Position numbers and translations under genes: made by a program. Below, in pieces: positions 1 through 7,795 of a stretch of 64,000 nt of DNA; within the stretch, counting starts at the first letter, position 1, and each line of letters starts with the position of its first letter. The notes under the pieces are model-generated. The model was given only the letters and a program-made list of their open reading frames with translations. It was not told the DNA's origin and ran no database searches. The stretch lies in assembly GCA_964505415.1 (NCBI GenBank), contig CAZDHW010000002.1:1-64000 (forward strand). Reading direction: 5' to 3'. The DNA is from DTDR01 sp964505415. Lineage in GTDB: Bacteria > Hydrothermota > Tepidihabitantia > Tepidihabitantales > DTDR01.

Positions 1-92
1 AAGTTTAGGAAAATCAATAACTTATCTAATTTTTTTAATAATTTTTGCGTCAAACCGTCAGCCTTGAAAGCTTCCAAATTTTCAAAGAGCAT
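1..92 (-). CDS. 5' end of an unidentified gene, cut by the window edge
   Basis: An open frame of 30 codons starts at an ATG (90-92) and runs off the window without a stop. The visible peptide begins MLFENLEAFKADG and is Lys/Leu-rich; I do not recognise it. Support for a real gene comes from a good promoter just upstream (TTGACT, 16 bp, TATATT) whose -10 box ends 8 nt before the ATG. There is no Shine-Dalgarno sequence, as for several other leaderless-looking genes in this window. Too little is visible to assign a function. Confidence 0.45.
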   Translation of the reverse strand, partial: MLFENLEAFKADGLTQKLLKKLDKLLIFLN

Positions 93-100
93 TCTTTATA

Positions 101-128
101 AATATAATAAAAATTTTTAAAAAGTCAA
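101..128 (-). promoter_or_regulatory. sigma70-type promoter for the partial gene at the left edge
   Basis: The minus strand reads TTGACT (123-128), a 16-bp spacer and TATATT (101-106). The -35 box touches the 3' end of the cysteine-desulfurase-like gene, so the next gene has its own promoter. The predicted transcription start lies within about 2 nt of the ATG at 92. Confidence 0.55.
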
Positions 129-1291
129 TTTTTGTTTTTATATAAAGGTGAGATTTCTCTTAATCTTTTTACAATTGGCGGAAAAACTTCTAAAAGGTAA
201 TCAATATCTTCATCGGTATTTTCTATCCCTAAGGTGAAAACTATTGAACCTTGGGCTAAAACCGGTGGAATTCCCATCGCTAAAAGCACATGGGAAGCCT
301 TTAATGATTTGGAAGTACAGGCAGAACCAGAAGCAACAGCAATTCCTTGGTCATCTAAAAAAAGGAGCATTGATTCACCTTCAATATATTCTACGCAGAA
401 ACTGGCATGATTAGGTAAGCGATTTTGTGGATGACCAGTAAGATAGATATTTTCTATCTTTTTTGGAAGTTCATTAATTAAACGGTCCCTTAATCTTTCT
501 AACTTTTTTCTTCTTTCGGTTAATTCTTTTATGGCAATTTCATAAGCCTTTGCCATCCCAATAATGCCAATTAAATTTTCCGTACCTGCTCTTTTGTTAT
601 TTTCTTGGACACCACCTTCAATTAATGGCTGGATTTTTGTTCCTTTTTTGATATATAATAAGGCAACCCCTTTTGGACCATAAAAAGTATGGGAAGAAAT
701 GGTGTATAAATCACAACCCAATTCTTTTAAATCAATTAATAATTGACCAGCAACCGCAACACCATCAGAATGGAAAAGGATTTTTTTCTCTTTGGCAATT
801 TCGGCAATCTCTTTTATCGGCTGGATTGTGCCCACTTCATAATTGGCATGCATTACGGAAATTAAGATTGTTTCTTTTTTAATACTCTTTTTTAATTCTT
901 CTAAGTCAATAACTCCGTATTTATCTACTTTTAAATAAGTTATCTCAAAGCCTAACTTTTCTAATCTTTTTGCCGATTGGATGATTGAGGGGTGTTCAAT
1001 TGCCGAAACGATAAGGTGTTTGCCTTTATCGGCATTGGCAAAGGCAACACCTTTTAGCGCCCAATTATTACTTTCAGCACCGGAAGAAGTGAAATAGATT
1101 TCGTTAGGTTCAACATTTAGAAGCTGGGCGATTTTATTTCTGGCATCTTCTAATAATTTTTTGGCTTCATAACCAAAAGAATGTAAACTTTGCGGATTAC
1201 CAAAAACTTCTCTTTGTAAACTTTCCATTAAAGATAGAACTTCCGGATGAATGGGTGTTGTTGCCTGATGGTCAAAATAGATTTTTTTCAT
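125..1291 (-). CDS. NifS/IscS-family cysteine desulfurase homologue lacking the PLP lysine
   Basis: The 388-residue protein is a full-length fold-type I aminotransferase of the NifS/IscS family. It keeps the ESNN motif (73-76), His100, Asp176 and the flexible-loop persulfide Cys325 in GSACTS. The Schiff-base lysine, normally in S-x-H-K-x-x-G-P-K-G, is Thr202 here (SSHTFYGPKG, codon ACT). Two more cofactor-site residues differ: the second Asn of ANNE is Tyr151 and the usual Gln three residues after Asp176 is Ala179. Normal desulfurase chemistry is therefore doubtful. Archaeoglobus fulgidus IscS also lacks this lysine and acts with IscU as a cluster scaffold, so a sulfur-acceptor or scaffold role is possible (inference). 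It is the last gene of a long operon and overlaps the upstream ferritin-like gene by ATGA. Confidence 0.9.
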   Translation of the reverse strand: MKKIYFDHQATTPIHPEVLSLMESLQREVFGNPQSLHSFGYEAKKLLEDARNKIAQLLNVEPNEIYFTSSGAESNNWALKGVAFANADKGKHLIVSAIEHPSIIQSAKRLEKLGFEITYLKVDKYGVIDLEELKKSIKKETILISVMHANYEVGTIQPIKEIAEIAKEKKILFHSDGVAVAGQLLIDLKELGCDLYTISSHTFYGPKGVALLYIKKGTKIQPLIEGGVQENNKRAGTENLIGIIGMAKAYEIAIKELTERRKKLERLRDRLINELPKKIENIYLTGHPQNRLPNHASFCVEYIEGESMLLFLDDQGIAVASGSACTSKSLKASHVLLAMGIPPVLAQGSIVFTLGIENTDEDIDYLLEVFPPIVKRLREISPLYKNKN

Positions 1292-1779
1292 GGTCCTAAA
1301 TGTTCTAAGGAGAATTTTTTATAGGCATCATAGGAAGAGAAACTGGTTAATAAATCATATTCGGTTTTTAGAATTTGGTAATGGGATTTTTCCATCGACG
1401 CCAGATAGATTAATAATCTTTTGCTATTTTCATCGGTAATGGTAATGGAATTTTCCCGATAAAATTTTTCCGAAGCTTCTTCCGCTTCCATCGCCGCTTC
1501 TAAAAGGGATTCTAAGGATAGTTTTTTAATCATATCAATTGCCGGTAAAGGAGTAAAACCTTTTTCGGGCAGGATAATTTTTTCTTTGGGAAAATTGGTT
1601 TTAAAAATTTTTCGCAACAATTTTTCGTGTTTCCTTTCTTCACCCTTTAAGAAATTTAACTTCTTTTTTAAAATGGTAGCTTCTACTGTTTTTTCTAATT
1701 GTTCATAAAATTGATAAGCTTCAATCTCAGATTTTATTGCCTTTGGTAATATTTCTAAGGGGGTTAAACTTTCACCCAT
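1288..1779 (-). CDS. ferritin-like di-iron protein (first of three tandem)
   Basis: The 163-residue protein has a rubrerythrin-type four-helix pattern with a full set of carboxylate/histidine ligands in two half-repeats: Glu20 and E48-x-x-H51, then Glu98/100/101 and E130-x-x-H133. It has no CxxC pairs, so the rubredoxin domain of classical rubrerythrin is missing. A strong Shine-Dalgarno (AAGGAGG) precedes the ATG. It lies between a second ferritin-like gene (59 nt upstream) and the lysine-less IscS-like gene (ATGA overlap). The family handles iron, peroxide or O2; which of these applies cannot be read from sequence. The C-terminus resembles that of the next paralogue. Confidence 0.8.
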   Translation of the reverse strand: MGESLTPLEILPKAIKSEIEAYQFYEQLEKTVEATILKKKLNFLKGEERKHEKLLRKIFKTNFPKEKIILPEKGFTPLPAIDMIKKLSLESLLEAAMEAEEASEKFYRENSITITDENSKRLLIYLASMEKSHYQILKTEYDLLTSFSSYDAYKKFSLEHLGP

Positions 1780-1838
1780 TTTTCCTCCTTTTTTAAAATT
1801 ATAAGAAGTAAGATTTAAAAAATCAATCGGTAAATAAT

Positions 1839-2339
1839 TTATTCCATTTCTAAACTGAATTCCCGAAAATCAAACCAGAAGCCCGTTTTGGTTAAGGAAT
1901 CAATTTCTGCTTGGATTAATTGGTAATGGCTTTCTTCAATTTCCCTTAATCTTTTCCAAATCTTTTGGGCAATTTCGTCTTTACTTTTTTTCTCCTGTTC
2001 GCCATAGAAGTCAATTGCCCTTTTTTCTAAATTTAAGGCTACCTGTAAGGCATTCAGTTCGTTAACATCGGCTTCCTTTTTTTCTTGAGGTAAGACCGGT
2101 TTTAAATTGGCAGTAGTCTTTTCAATTTCGGTTTTCGGTAATTTTATTTTTTTTAATTTGGCTTCTTTTTTAAAATGGGCAAGTTCTTCTTCTAAGATTT
2201 TCATATGTTCAAACTCATCCATTGCCAACCGGATAAAAAGGTTTTTGGCCGCAATATTTTCAATCTGATAGCCAAAACGGAGATAGGTAATAAGCCCTTC
2301 TTTTTCTAATTCAATCGCCAAAGAAAAGATGTTTCTCAT
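1839..2339 (-). CDS. ferritin-like di-iron protein (second of three tandem)
   Basis: This 166-residue paralogue of its neighbours has ligands Glu14 and E42-x-x-H45 in the first half and Glu105 and E135-x-x-H138 in the second, with a charged linker of about 45 residues between the helix pairs. There is no rubredoxin domain and no signal peptide, so it is cytoplasmic. It starts inside the stop of the upstream gene (ATGA overlap), implying translational coupling. Its C-terminal segment after the last helix (an Ile/Leu-Thr then Phe-rich stretch) matches that of the 1288-1779 protein, so those two look like the closer pair. Likely iron or peroxide handling; exact activity unknown. Confidence 0.8.
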   Translation of the reverse strand: MRNIFSLAIELEKEGLITYLRFGYQIENIAAKNLFIRLAMDEFEHMKILEEELAHFKKEAKLKKIKLPKTEIEKTTANLKPVLPQEKKEADVNELNALQVALNLEKRAIDFYGEQEKKSKDEIAQKIWKRLREIEESHYQLIQAEIDSLTKTGFWFDFREFSLEME

Positions 2340-2815
2340 TTTAACTCTTCCTTAATGGTTTTTAATTTTTTAATATGATTTTTTTCTTCGTTAATTAGTT
2401 GTAAAACTGTTTGTTTGTCTTCTTCGGCAACCAAGTTTAAAATTTCGTAATAAAAAAGTAGGGTTTCCCTTTCAAAGGCTAAGGCTAAATTGATTATTTC
2501 TTCGTCATTTTTGGCTTCCCTCATTAGGTTAAAAACCTTATCTTCTCCACTAAAGAAATGGGAATCGGTTATTGCTGATAAATAGGGTTGAACTTCCTCC
2601 CAAGAATAAGGCAATTTGTAGGGGCTGGTTTTTAATTTCTCATTAATGTTTTGGAAGGTTTGTTTGTGTTTTAGTTCTTCCACCGCTAAAAAGTTAAAAA
2701 GTTCCTTTAACTTTTGGTTTTTATTTTCTTCTGCCAATTGGGAATAGATTTTATAACCGGTCTCTTCAATTTTAATTGCCATCGCCAACACTTCGTTTAA
2801 AGAATAAAAAATCAT
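2336..2815 (-). CDS. ferritin-like di-iron protein (third of three tandem)
   Basis: The 159-residue protein carries the rubrerythrin-like di-iron ligand pattern: Glu18, E47-x-x-H50, Glu115 and E144-x-x-H147. It has no cysteine motif and no export signal. It follows ffh by 12 nt, has an AAGGAGG Shine-Dalgarno and overlaps the next paralogue by ATGA. It is the most diverged of the three. Having three non-identical di-iron proteins in a row suggests a heteromeric or sequential role with the downstream IscS-like protein, but that is inference from context only. Confidence 0.8.
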   Translation of the reverse strand: MIFYSLNEVLAMAIKIEETGYKIYSQLAEENKNQKLKELFNFLAVEELKHKQTFQNINEKLKTSPYKLPYSWEEVQPYLSAITDSHFFSGEDKVFNLMREAKNDEEIINLALAFERETLLFYYEILNLVAEEDKQTVLQLINEEKNHIKKLKTIKEELK

Positions 2816-2827
2816 TTTTCCTCCTTT

Positions 2828-4108
2828 TTAAAATATTCTTTTCTTATCTTTAAAAATCTTTGCCAATTTTTGTGCCTGGAAAAATTCATTAAGTAAGCGA
2901 TTAACATCGCTTACCTGGGTGCCACTGCCCAAAGCAATCCTTCTTTTTCTACTGCCATCAATGATTTTGGGGTTTTTTCTTTCTTCTTTAGTCATTGATA
3001 AAATTATCGCTTCTATCTTTTTAAGTTCCTTTTCATCAAAATTTATATTTTTCAATTCTGGAACCGGTAACATTCCCAAAATTTTCTGAAGACTGCCCAT
3101 TTTTTTAATCATTCTTATCTGGTTTAAAAAATCTTCCAAATCAAATTCGCCTTTTAAAAACTTCTTGGCTAATTTTTCTTGCTCTTCTTTACTAATAGTT
3201 CTTTCTACTTTTTCCATTAAAGTTTGGATATCACCCCTTCCTAAGATTCTACTGGCAATCCGCTCCGGATGGAATTCTTGGAGGTCTTCAATTTTCTCAC
3301 CAACACCAATGAAAATTATCGGTGCTTTACTTACTGCTCTGAGGGAAAGGCAGGCACCACCTTTAGCATCGCTATCCATTTTGGTGACGATTATGCCATC
3401 AATGCCAATTTTTTCATTAAATTCTCTTGCCTGATTTACCGCATCCTGACCAACCATTCCATCTACCACCAAAAGATTGTAATTGGGCTTTATTTTTTCT
3501 TTGAATTCCTTCAATTCTTTCATTAACTCTTCATCAATGTGAAGCCGACCAGCAGTATCAAAGATCACCAGTTGGTTATTATTTTTTTTAGCAAATTCCA
3601 AGGCTTCTTTGGCAGTTTGAATAATATCTTCTTTTACTGGAATAAAATCAGCTTTAACCTTTTCCGCTAATAGTTGTAATTGTAAGGAAGCAGCAGGTCT
3701 TTTGGGGTCGCAGGCAACTAATAGGGGTTTTTTCTGTTTGTAATAATAAGCCAATTTTGCTGCGGTAGTTGTTTTTCCCGTGCCTTGAAGACCAAAGAGG
3801 CAAAGGGTATTAAGATTACCAGTTAAATCAAGTTTTACTGGTTTTTCGCCCAATAATTTTACCATTTCTTTATACAATTCAACTATTACTACTTCTCCGG
3901 GTTTTAAGGAAGAAGTAATTTTTTCCGATTTCAATTTTTCTTCTAAGGAGCGTAAAAATTCACCAACCACTTTGTAATTAACATCAGCATCCAAAAGTAA
4001 TATTCTTATCTCTCTTAAGGTGTCAGTAATCTCCTTTGGCGAAAGGCGACCATAACCTAATAATTTTCTTTGTAATTTTACAAAACGGTCAGCAATAATA
4101 TCAAACAT
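2828..4108 (-). CDS. ffh: signal recognition particle protein Ffh
   Basis: This is the SRP54 GTPase that binds signal sequences and 4.5S RNA and delivers ribosomes to FtsY. The 426 residues show the N domain (about 1-90), the G domain with P-loop GLQGTGKTT, DTAGRLHID and TKMDSDAKGG, then a compact methionine-containing M domain with the RNA-binding segment near S/GSGTQVSDVNRLL. Length is near the lower end for the family because the C-terminal tail is short. It overlaps rpe by 8 nt. No 4.5S RNA gene was identified in the window. Confidence 0.97.
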   Translation of the reverse strand: MFDIIADRFVKLQRKLLGYGRLSPKEITDTLREIRILLLDADVNYKVVGEFLRSLEEKLKSEKITSSLKPGEVVIVELYKEMVKLLGEKPVKLDLTGNLNTLCLFGLQGTGKTTTAAKLAYYYKQKKPLLVACDPKRPAASLQLQLLAEKVKADFIPVKEDIIQTAKEALEFAKKNNNQLVIFDTAGRLHIDEELMKELKEFKEKIKPNYNLLVVDGMVGQDAVNQAREFNEKIGIDGIIVTKMDSDAKGGACLSLRAVSKAPIIFIGVGEKIEDLQEFHPERIASRILGRGDIQTLMEKVERTISKEEQEKLAKKFLKGEFDLEDFLNQIRMIKKMGSLQKILGMLPVPELKNINFDEKELKKIEAIILSMTKEERKNPKIIDGSRKRRIALGSGTQVSDVNRLLNEFFQAQKLAKIFKDKKRIF

Positions 4109-4751
4109 TTTTAATTTTTTTGATTACTGCCGAATAATCTTTTTCTTTAAAAATGGCACTGCCCACAATTAATTTGTCAGCACCAGCCGTAATTAATAAT
4201 TGGCTATTTTCCGGACCAACTCCACCATCTACCGAAATAGTAATTTTTAAATTTTCTTTAGTAATCAGATTTTTTAAATCCTCAATCTTTTTAATCACTT
4301 CCGGCATAAATTTTTGCCCTCCAAAGCCCGGAAAGACACTCATTATTAATATCTCGTCAATTTCTGAAAGATAAGGAAAGAGTTTTTCAATTGGTGTTGG
4401 TGGATTTAAGGCAATTCCACATTCTAAATTTTTTTCCTTTATTTTTTTAATCGTCTCCTTAAACTCTTCTTGATTTTCTATCGCTTCGTAATGAAAAATA
4501 ATTCCTTGGGAACCATCACGAAACCAATCAACCATTTTTATTGGCGAAAAGACCATTAAATGGGTGATAATTGGTTTGGTGGTTATCTTTTTTAAGGCAT
4601 TAAAAATGGGAGTGCCAAAACTTAAATTAGGAACAAAATGACCGTCCATCACATCTAAATGAAAAGAATCGATACCGGCAGCTTCCACTTTTTTAATCTC
4701 TTCTTCCAATTTTAAAAAATTACAATTTAAAATGGAAGCCGAAACATGCAT
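4101..4751 (-). CDS. rpe: ribulose-phosphate 3-epimerase
   Basis: The enzyme interconverts ribulose-5-phosphate and xylulose-5-phosphate in the pentose phosphate pathway. The 216 residues form a TIM barrel with the SASIL start, catalytic HLDVMDGHFVPN (metal-binding His and Asp), HLM, SVFPGFGGQKF and the C-terminal VDGGV and G-S-A-I-F phosphate-binding motifs. Length is normal. The start codon overlaps the stop of the PASTA-protein gene by one base and its 3' end overlaps ffh, so it is translated within the same operon. Confidence 0.96.
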   Translation of the reverse strand: MHVSASILNCNFLKLEEEIKKVEAAGIDSFHLDVMDGHFVPNLSFGTPIFNALKKITTKPIITHLMVFSPIKMVDWFRDGSQGIIFHYEAIENQEEFKETIKKIKEKNLECGIALNPPTPIEKLFPYLSEIDEILIMSVFPGFGGQKFMPEVIKKIEDLKNLITKENLKITISVDGGVGPENSQLLITAGADKLIVGSAIFKEKDYSAVIKKIKNV

Positions 4752-5473
4752 TAATCACTCCCTTTAGAGACAATTATAATAACGGAATCTCCCTTTTTAA
4801 CCAAAGTTCCTTCTTCCGGATATTGAAAAATAATTATACCTTCTTTTTCTTTACTTTCCGTCTCCCTGATTTCTTTAATGTAAAGGGAATATTTTTCTAA
4901 AATCTTCTGAATATTTTCTAATGTTAAACCATAGAGATTAGGCATTGGAAAAACCGGTGCTTCCTTGGTAGCCCAAAAAATTTTAATCATACTTCCTTTG
5001 CGAATGCGGGTATTTGGTGGTGGTTCAATGTTGATAATTTTACTTTCGTATTCTGGAGAAAAGATGGTTTCTATTTTGGGTTTTAAGCCATACTGCTCTA
5101 AAAGTTCAATGGTCTTTTCTAAGTCACTTTCATAAATCTCCGGAACACTTATGAATTTTGGTCCTAAAGAGACCATTACTTTAACCTGCCGTCCAGTTTT
5201 TATTTTGGTATTGGGTTCGGGAATTTGTTTAAAGATTTTTTCTGCGGGGAAGTTGTTTTCTTCGTAAATAATCTTTTCGTCCAATTTTAATTTCGCCCTT
5301 TTTAATACCTCTCGCGCTTCTTCCACCGTTAAACCAATAAGATTCGGCACCTTAGTTTCGGAAGCAGTTTTAACAAATGCCGGTAAAATTAAAAAACCGT
5401 AAAGGAAAAGATTAACTAAAAATCCCAAAAAAATTGCCACTATTATTATGAAAATTTTAATCGCCAAACGCAT
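4751..5473 (-). CDS. membrane-anchored protein with three PASTA domains
   Basis: One N-terminal membrane segment (about residues 5-30) is followed by three consecutive PASTA repeats (about 42-107, 108-172 and 173-240), each with the V-P-x-L/I-x-G or equivalent start and the P-x-x-G/N-T-x-I/V-x-x-G signature. PASTA domains bind peptidoglycan fragments or beta-lactams. No kinase or transpeptidase domain is attached, so this is a stand-alone PASTA protein, probably facing the periplasm. I chose the ATG at 5473; a GTG one codon earlier is also possible. The gene begins inside the 3' end of fmt, and the neighbouring fmt/def/rpe order recalls the fmt-...-prkC-rpe neighbourhoods of other bacteria, with the kinase part missing. 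Confidence 0.85.
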   Translation of the reverse strand: MRLAIKIFIIIVAIFLGFLVNLFLYGFLILPAFVKTASETKVPNLIGLTVEEAREVLKRAKLKLDEKIIYEENNFPAEKIFKQIPEPNTKIKTGRQVKVMVSLGPKFISVPEIYESDLEKTIELLEQYGLKPKIETIFSPEYESKIINIEPPPNTRIRKGSMIKIFWATKEAPVFPMPNLYGLTLENIQKILEKYSLYIKEIRETESKEKEGIIIFQYPEEGTLVKKGDSVIIIVSKGSD

Positions 5474-6395
5474 CACCGGTTTTTATGCGGTAACCATTAA
5501 TAAAATCTATGTCAGTAATAATTTTTTTTCCACTTGGTTTTAATTCTTTAATCCTTAAAAAGGAATCAGCACATTTCACATAAAGACCTTTCTCGTAAAC
5601 CAAAACTTCACCCGCAGCAAGTTGGTAATTATGAAAATTTCTGTTAACCACCTTTTCACTTTTCAAAATTAATAACGGTTGATTACGGAAAAGAGTAAAA
5701 GCTCCGGGTGTTGGCGAAAAGGCACGGATTTTATTAAAGATTGTTTCTTTTTTTTCTTGCCAGTTTATCTTTCTTTCTTCTTTTTTAATTTTGGGAGCAT
5801 AGGTAGCCAATTGATTATCCTGGTTAATAAGGGGTTCGTTTTTTAAATATTTTTCAATCGCCTTTATAAGAAAATCGGCACTTAATTCTTTTAATTTTTC
5901 TTTAAGAGTACCATAGTTATCATCTTCTTTAATTTCAATCTTCTGTTGATAGATAATCGGTCCGGCATCAAGTTCTTCATTAAGAAGAAAAGCCGTTAAG
6001 CCAGTTTCTTTTTCACCATTAAGCAATGCCCTTTGAATAGGAGCCGCTCCTCGGTATTTGGGTAAAAGGGAAAAATGAATATTGATTATCCCCTTTTCAA
6101 AAATTTCAATAATCTCTTTTTTTAATATCTTTCCGTAACTTATCAATATTCCTAAAGTAGGGTTTAATTCGCTTAATAGTTTTTGAAAATCTTTATCATT
6201 GGGATTTTCTGGGGTAAAAATTTTTAAATCCAATTTTTCCGCTGTTTCTTTAAGGGGATTAGGCAGAATTTTTAATCCCCTTCCCTTAGGTTTGTCCGGC
6301 GAAGTGATAACACCAAGAATTTCGTAATTGTTTTTCAATAAAGCTAATAAACCGGGAATTCCTAAATCGTCGCTACCAAAAAAGATGATTTTCAT
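5457..6395 (-). CDS. fmt: methionyl-tRNA formyltransferase
   Basis: The enzyme formylates initiator Met-tRNA using 10-formyl-tetrahydrofolate. The 312-residue protein has the N-terminal formyltransferase Rossmann domain with catalytic Asn105, His107 and Asp143 (N-x-H and LDAGP motifs), the SLLPKYRGAAP loop and a C-terminal OB-like tRNA-binding domain (about 205-312). Length is normal. Its ATG overlaps the def stop (ATGA), the classic def-fmt pair that adds and later removes the formyl group. Confidence 0.97.
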   Translation of the reverse strand: MKIIFFGSDDLGIPGLLALLKNNYEILGVITSPDKPKGRGLKILPNPLKETAEKLDLKIFTPENPNDKDFQKLLSELNPTLGILISYGKILKKEIIEIFEKGIINIHFSLLPKYRGAAPIQRALLNGEKETGLTAFLLNEELDAGPIIYQQKIEIKEDDNYGTLKEKLKELSADFLIKAIEKYLKNEPLINQDNQLATYAPKIKKEERKINWQEKKETIFNKIRAFSPTPGAFTLFRNQPLLILKSEKVVNRNFHNYQLAAGEVLVYEKGLYVKCADSFLRIKELKPSGKKIITDIDFINGYRIKTGDAFGD

Positions 6396-6883
6396 TTCAG
6401 TTGATTAAGAATAAATTTCTTTCTCAATTCTGATAAGTGGTCAATAAAAAGAATACCGCAGAGATGGTCGTATTCGTGAAGGAAACAGCGGGCTAAAAGC
6501 CCCTTACCTTCTAAAATAGTCTCTTTCTCATCTAAGGAAATACCTTTAATTATTACCCTCTTTGGACGAACAACAATTTCTCTCACATTAGGAATAGAAA
6601 GGCAACCTTCATAATCTTCAACTTCGCCATCTTTTTCTACGATTTGTGGATTAATCACCGCTAATATCTTCGGTTTTTCTTTGTCACCGCTAAGGTTCAC
6701 AATAAAAATTGATTTTAAAACCCCAATTTGATTAGCCGCTAATCCCAAACCTTCATAGAAAAAAAGAGTCCGTTTCATCCTTTCTACCAATTGGAAAATC
6801 TTTTCGTCAATCTTTTTTATCGGCAAAGCCTGCTTTCTTAAAAGCGGATGGGGATAAATAAGTAATTTTGGTTTTTTTTCCAT
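6392..6883 (-). CDS. def: peptide deformylase
   Basis: The metalloenzyme removes the N-formyl group from nascent proteins. All three motifs are present: GLAANQIG, EGCLSIP (metal Cys) and HEYDH (metal His pair and catalytic Glu). I chose the ATG at 6883, giving 163 residues beginning MEKKPKLLIYPHP. It lies one base after the yajC stop and has an AGGA ribosome site. An in-frame start 63 nt further upstream would add an atypical basic extension inside yajC and is less likely. Confidence 0.96.
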   Translation of the reverse strand: MEKKPKLLIYPHPLLRKQALPIKKIDEKIFQLVERMKRTLFFYEGLGLAANQIGVLKSIFIVNLSGDKEKPKILAVINPQIVEKDGEVEDYEGCLSIPNVREIVVRPKRVIIKGISLDEKETILEGKGLLARCFLHEYDHLCGILFIDHLSELRKKFILNQLK

Positions 6884-6884
6884 T

Positions 6885-7184
6885 TTATCCTGATTTTTTG
6901 TAAGCGATTGATGATTTTTCAATTTCAATCTTGGTGTTTTCATCAATTTTTAGGATAAATGTTGTCTCTTTGATATCAGAGATAACTCCGTGAATTCCAC
7001 CAGTAGTTACTACTTTATCACCCCTTTTTAAACTGTTAATCATCTCTTGGTGTTTTTTTTGCCTTCGCTGTTGGGGAATTACCAAAAGAAAATAGAAAAT
7101 CAAGATAATTAAAATTAACGGCAATAACGAAGCTAAAGGATTTACTTGGGTTTGTCCCTGTTGGGCATAAAGTAAAGAAAACAT
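6885..7184 (-). CDS. yajC: Sec translocase accessory subunit YajC
   Basis: This small SecDF-associated inner-membrane protein is 99 residues long. It has a short periplasmic start, one strong membrane helix (about 18-37) and the conserved cytosolic block with QQRRQKKHQEM, GDKVVTTGGIHG and the K-I-E-I-x-K-S-S-I end. A perfect AAGGAGG precedes the ATG. It sits 11 nt after nadD; secDF is not in the window. Confidence 0.94.
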   Translation of the reverse strand: MFSLLYAQQGQTQVNPLASLLPLILIILIFYFLLVIPQQRRQKKHQEMINSLKRGDKVVTTGGIHGVISDIKETTFILKIDENTKIEIEKSSIAYKKSG

Positions 7185-7195
7185 TTTGACCTCCT

Positions 7196-7795
7196 TTAAG
7201 TTAAATATAATTTTTTTTCTTTTATATAATTATAAACCTTTTCCGGTAAAAAATATTTAAAAGGTTTATTGTTTCTAATTCTTTCTCTAATTTCGCTTGA
7301 TTTTATCGCTAATTGTGGTACTTCCAAAAATATCAATTTATCTTTAAAAAATTGCTCTTTTTCTTCTTTGGCTAATTCGTAACCGTATCTTAAAAGAACG
7401 CCAATTTTTACTTCTTTTAATATTTCTTCTGGTTGGTGCCAATTCTTAAATTCTAAAAACTGGTCTGAGCCGATAATAAAAAATAATTCTGCTTGCGAAT
7501 AAATTTTTTTCAATTCTCTTATCGTATAAATACTGTAAGAACTTTCAATATTATAAACTTCGGCAATCTTTTTTTCAATATCAGAAAGGATAAATTTTTC
7601 GTTATTTTCAATTGCTAATCTCACCATTGTTAGCCGTTCTTCAAAAGGGGTAGTGGTGGTTTTATGGGGTGGTGAATAAGCGGGAACAAAAACCATTTTT
7701 GATAGAGAAAGTAAAGAAAGTACTTCATCGGCAATTATTAAATGACCAATATGGGGTGGGTCAAAGGTGCCGCCAAAAATCCCTATTTTTTCCAT
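7196..7795 (-). CDS. nadD: nicotinate-nucleotide adenylyltransferase
   Basis: The enzyme adenylates nicotinate mononucleotide in NAD synthesis. The 199 residues show the nucleotidyltransferase signature GGTFDPPHIGH (8-18), the PAYSPPHK substrate loop, IIGSDQFLEFKNWHQPEEI and the C-terminal S-S-x-x-R-E-R-I motif (here KSSEIRERI). Length is normal. It overlaps the 3' end of the upstream lipoprotein gene by 13 nt. Confidence 0.96.
   Translation of the reverse strand: MEKIGIFGGTFDPPHIGHLIIADEVLSLLSLSKMVFVPAYSPPHKTTTTPFEERLTMVRLAIENNEKFILSDIEKKIAEVYNIESSYSIYTIRELKKIYSQAELFFIIGSDQFLEFKNWHQPEEILKEVKIGVLLRYGYELAKEEKEQFFKDKLIFLEVPQLAIKSSEIRERIRNNKPFKYFLPEKVYNYIKEKKLYLT

Noticed and set aside
6884..6946. 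Longer def start with a basic extension
   Set aside because: It overlaps yajC and lacks a ribosome site, whereas the ATG at 6883 has AGGA and gives the usual N-terminus.
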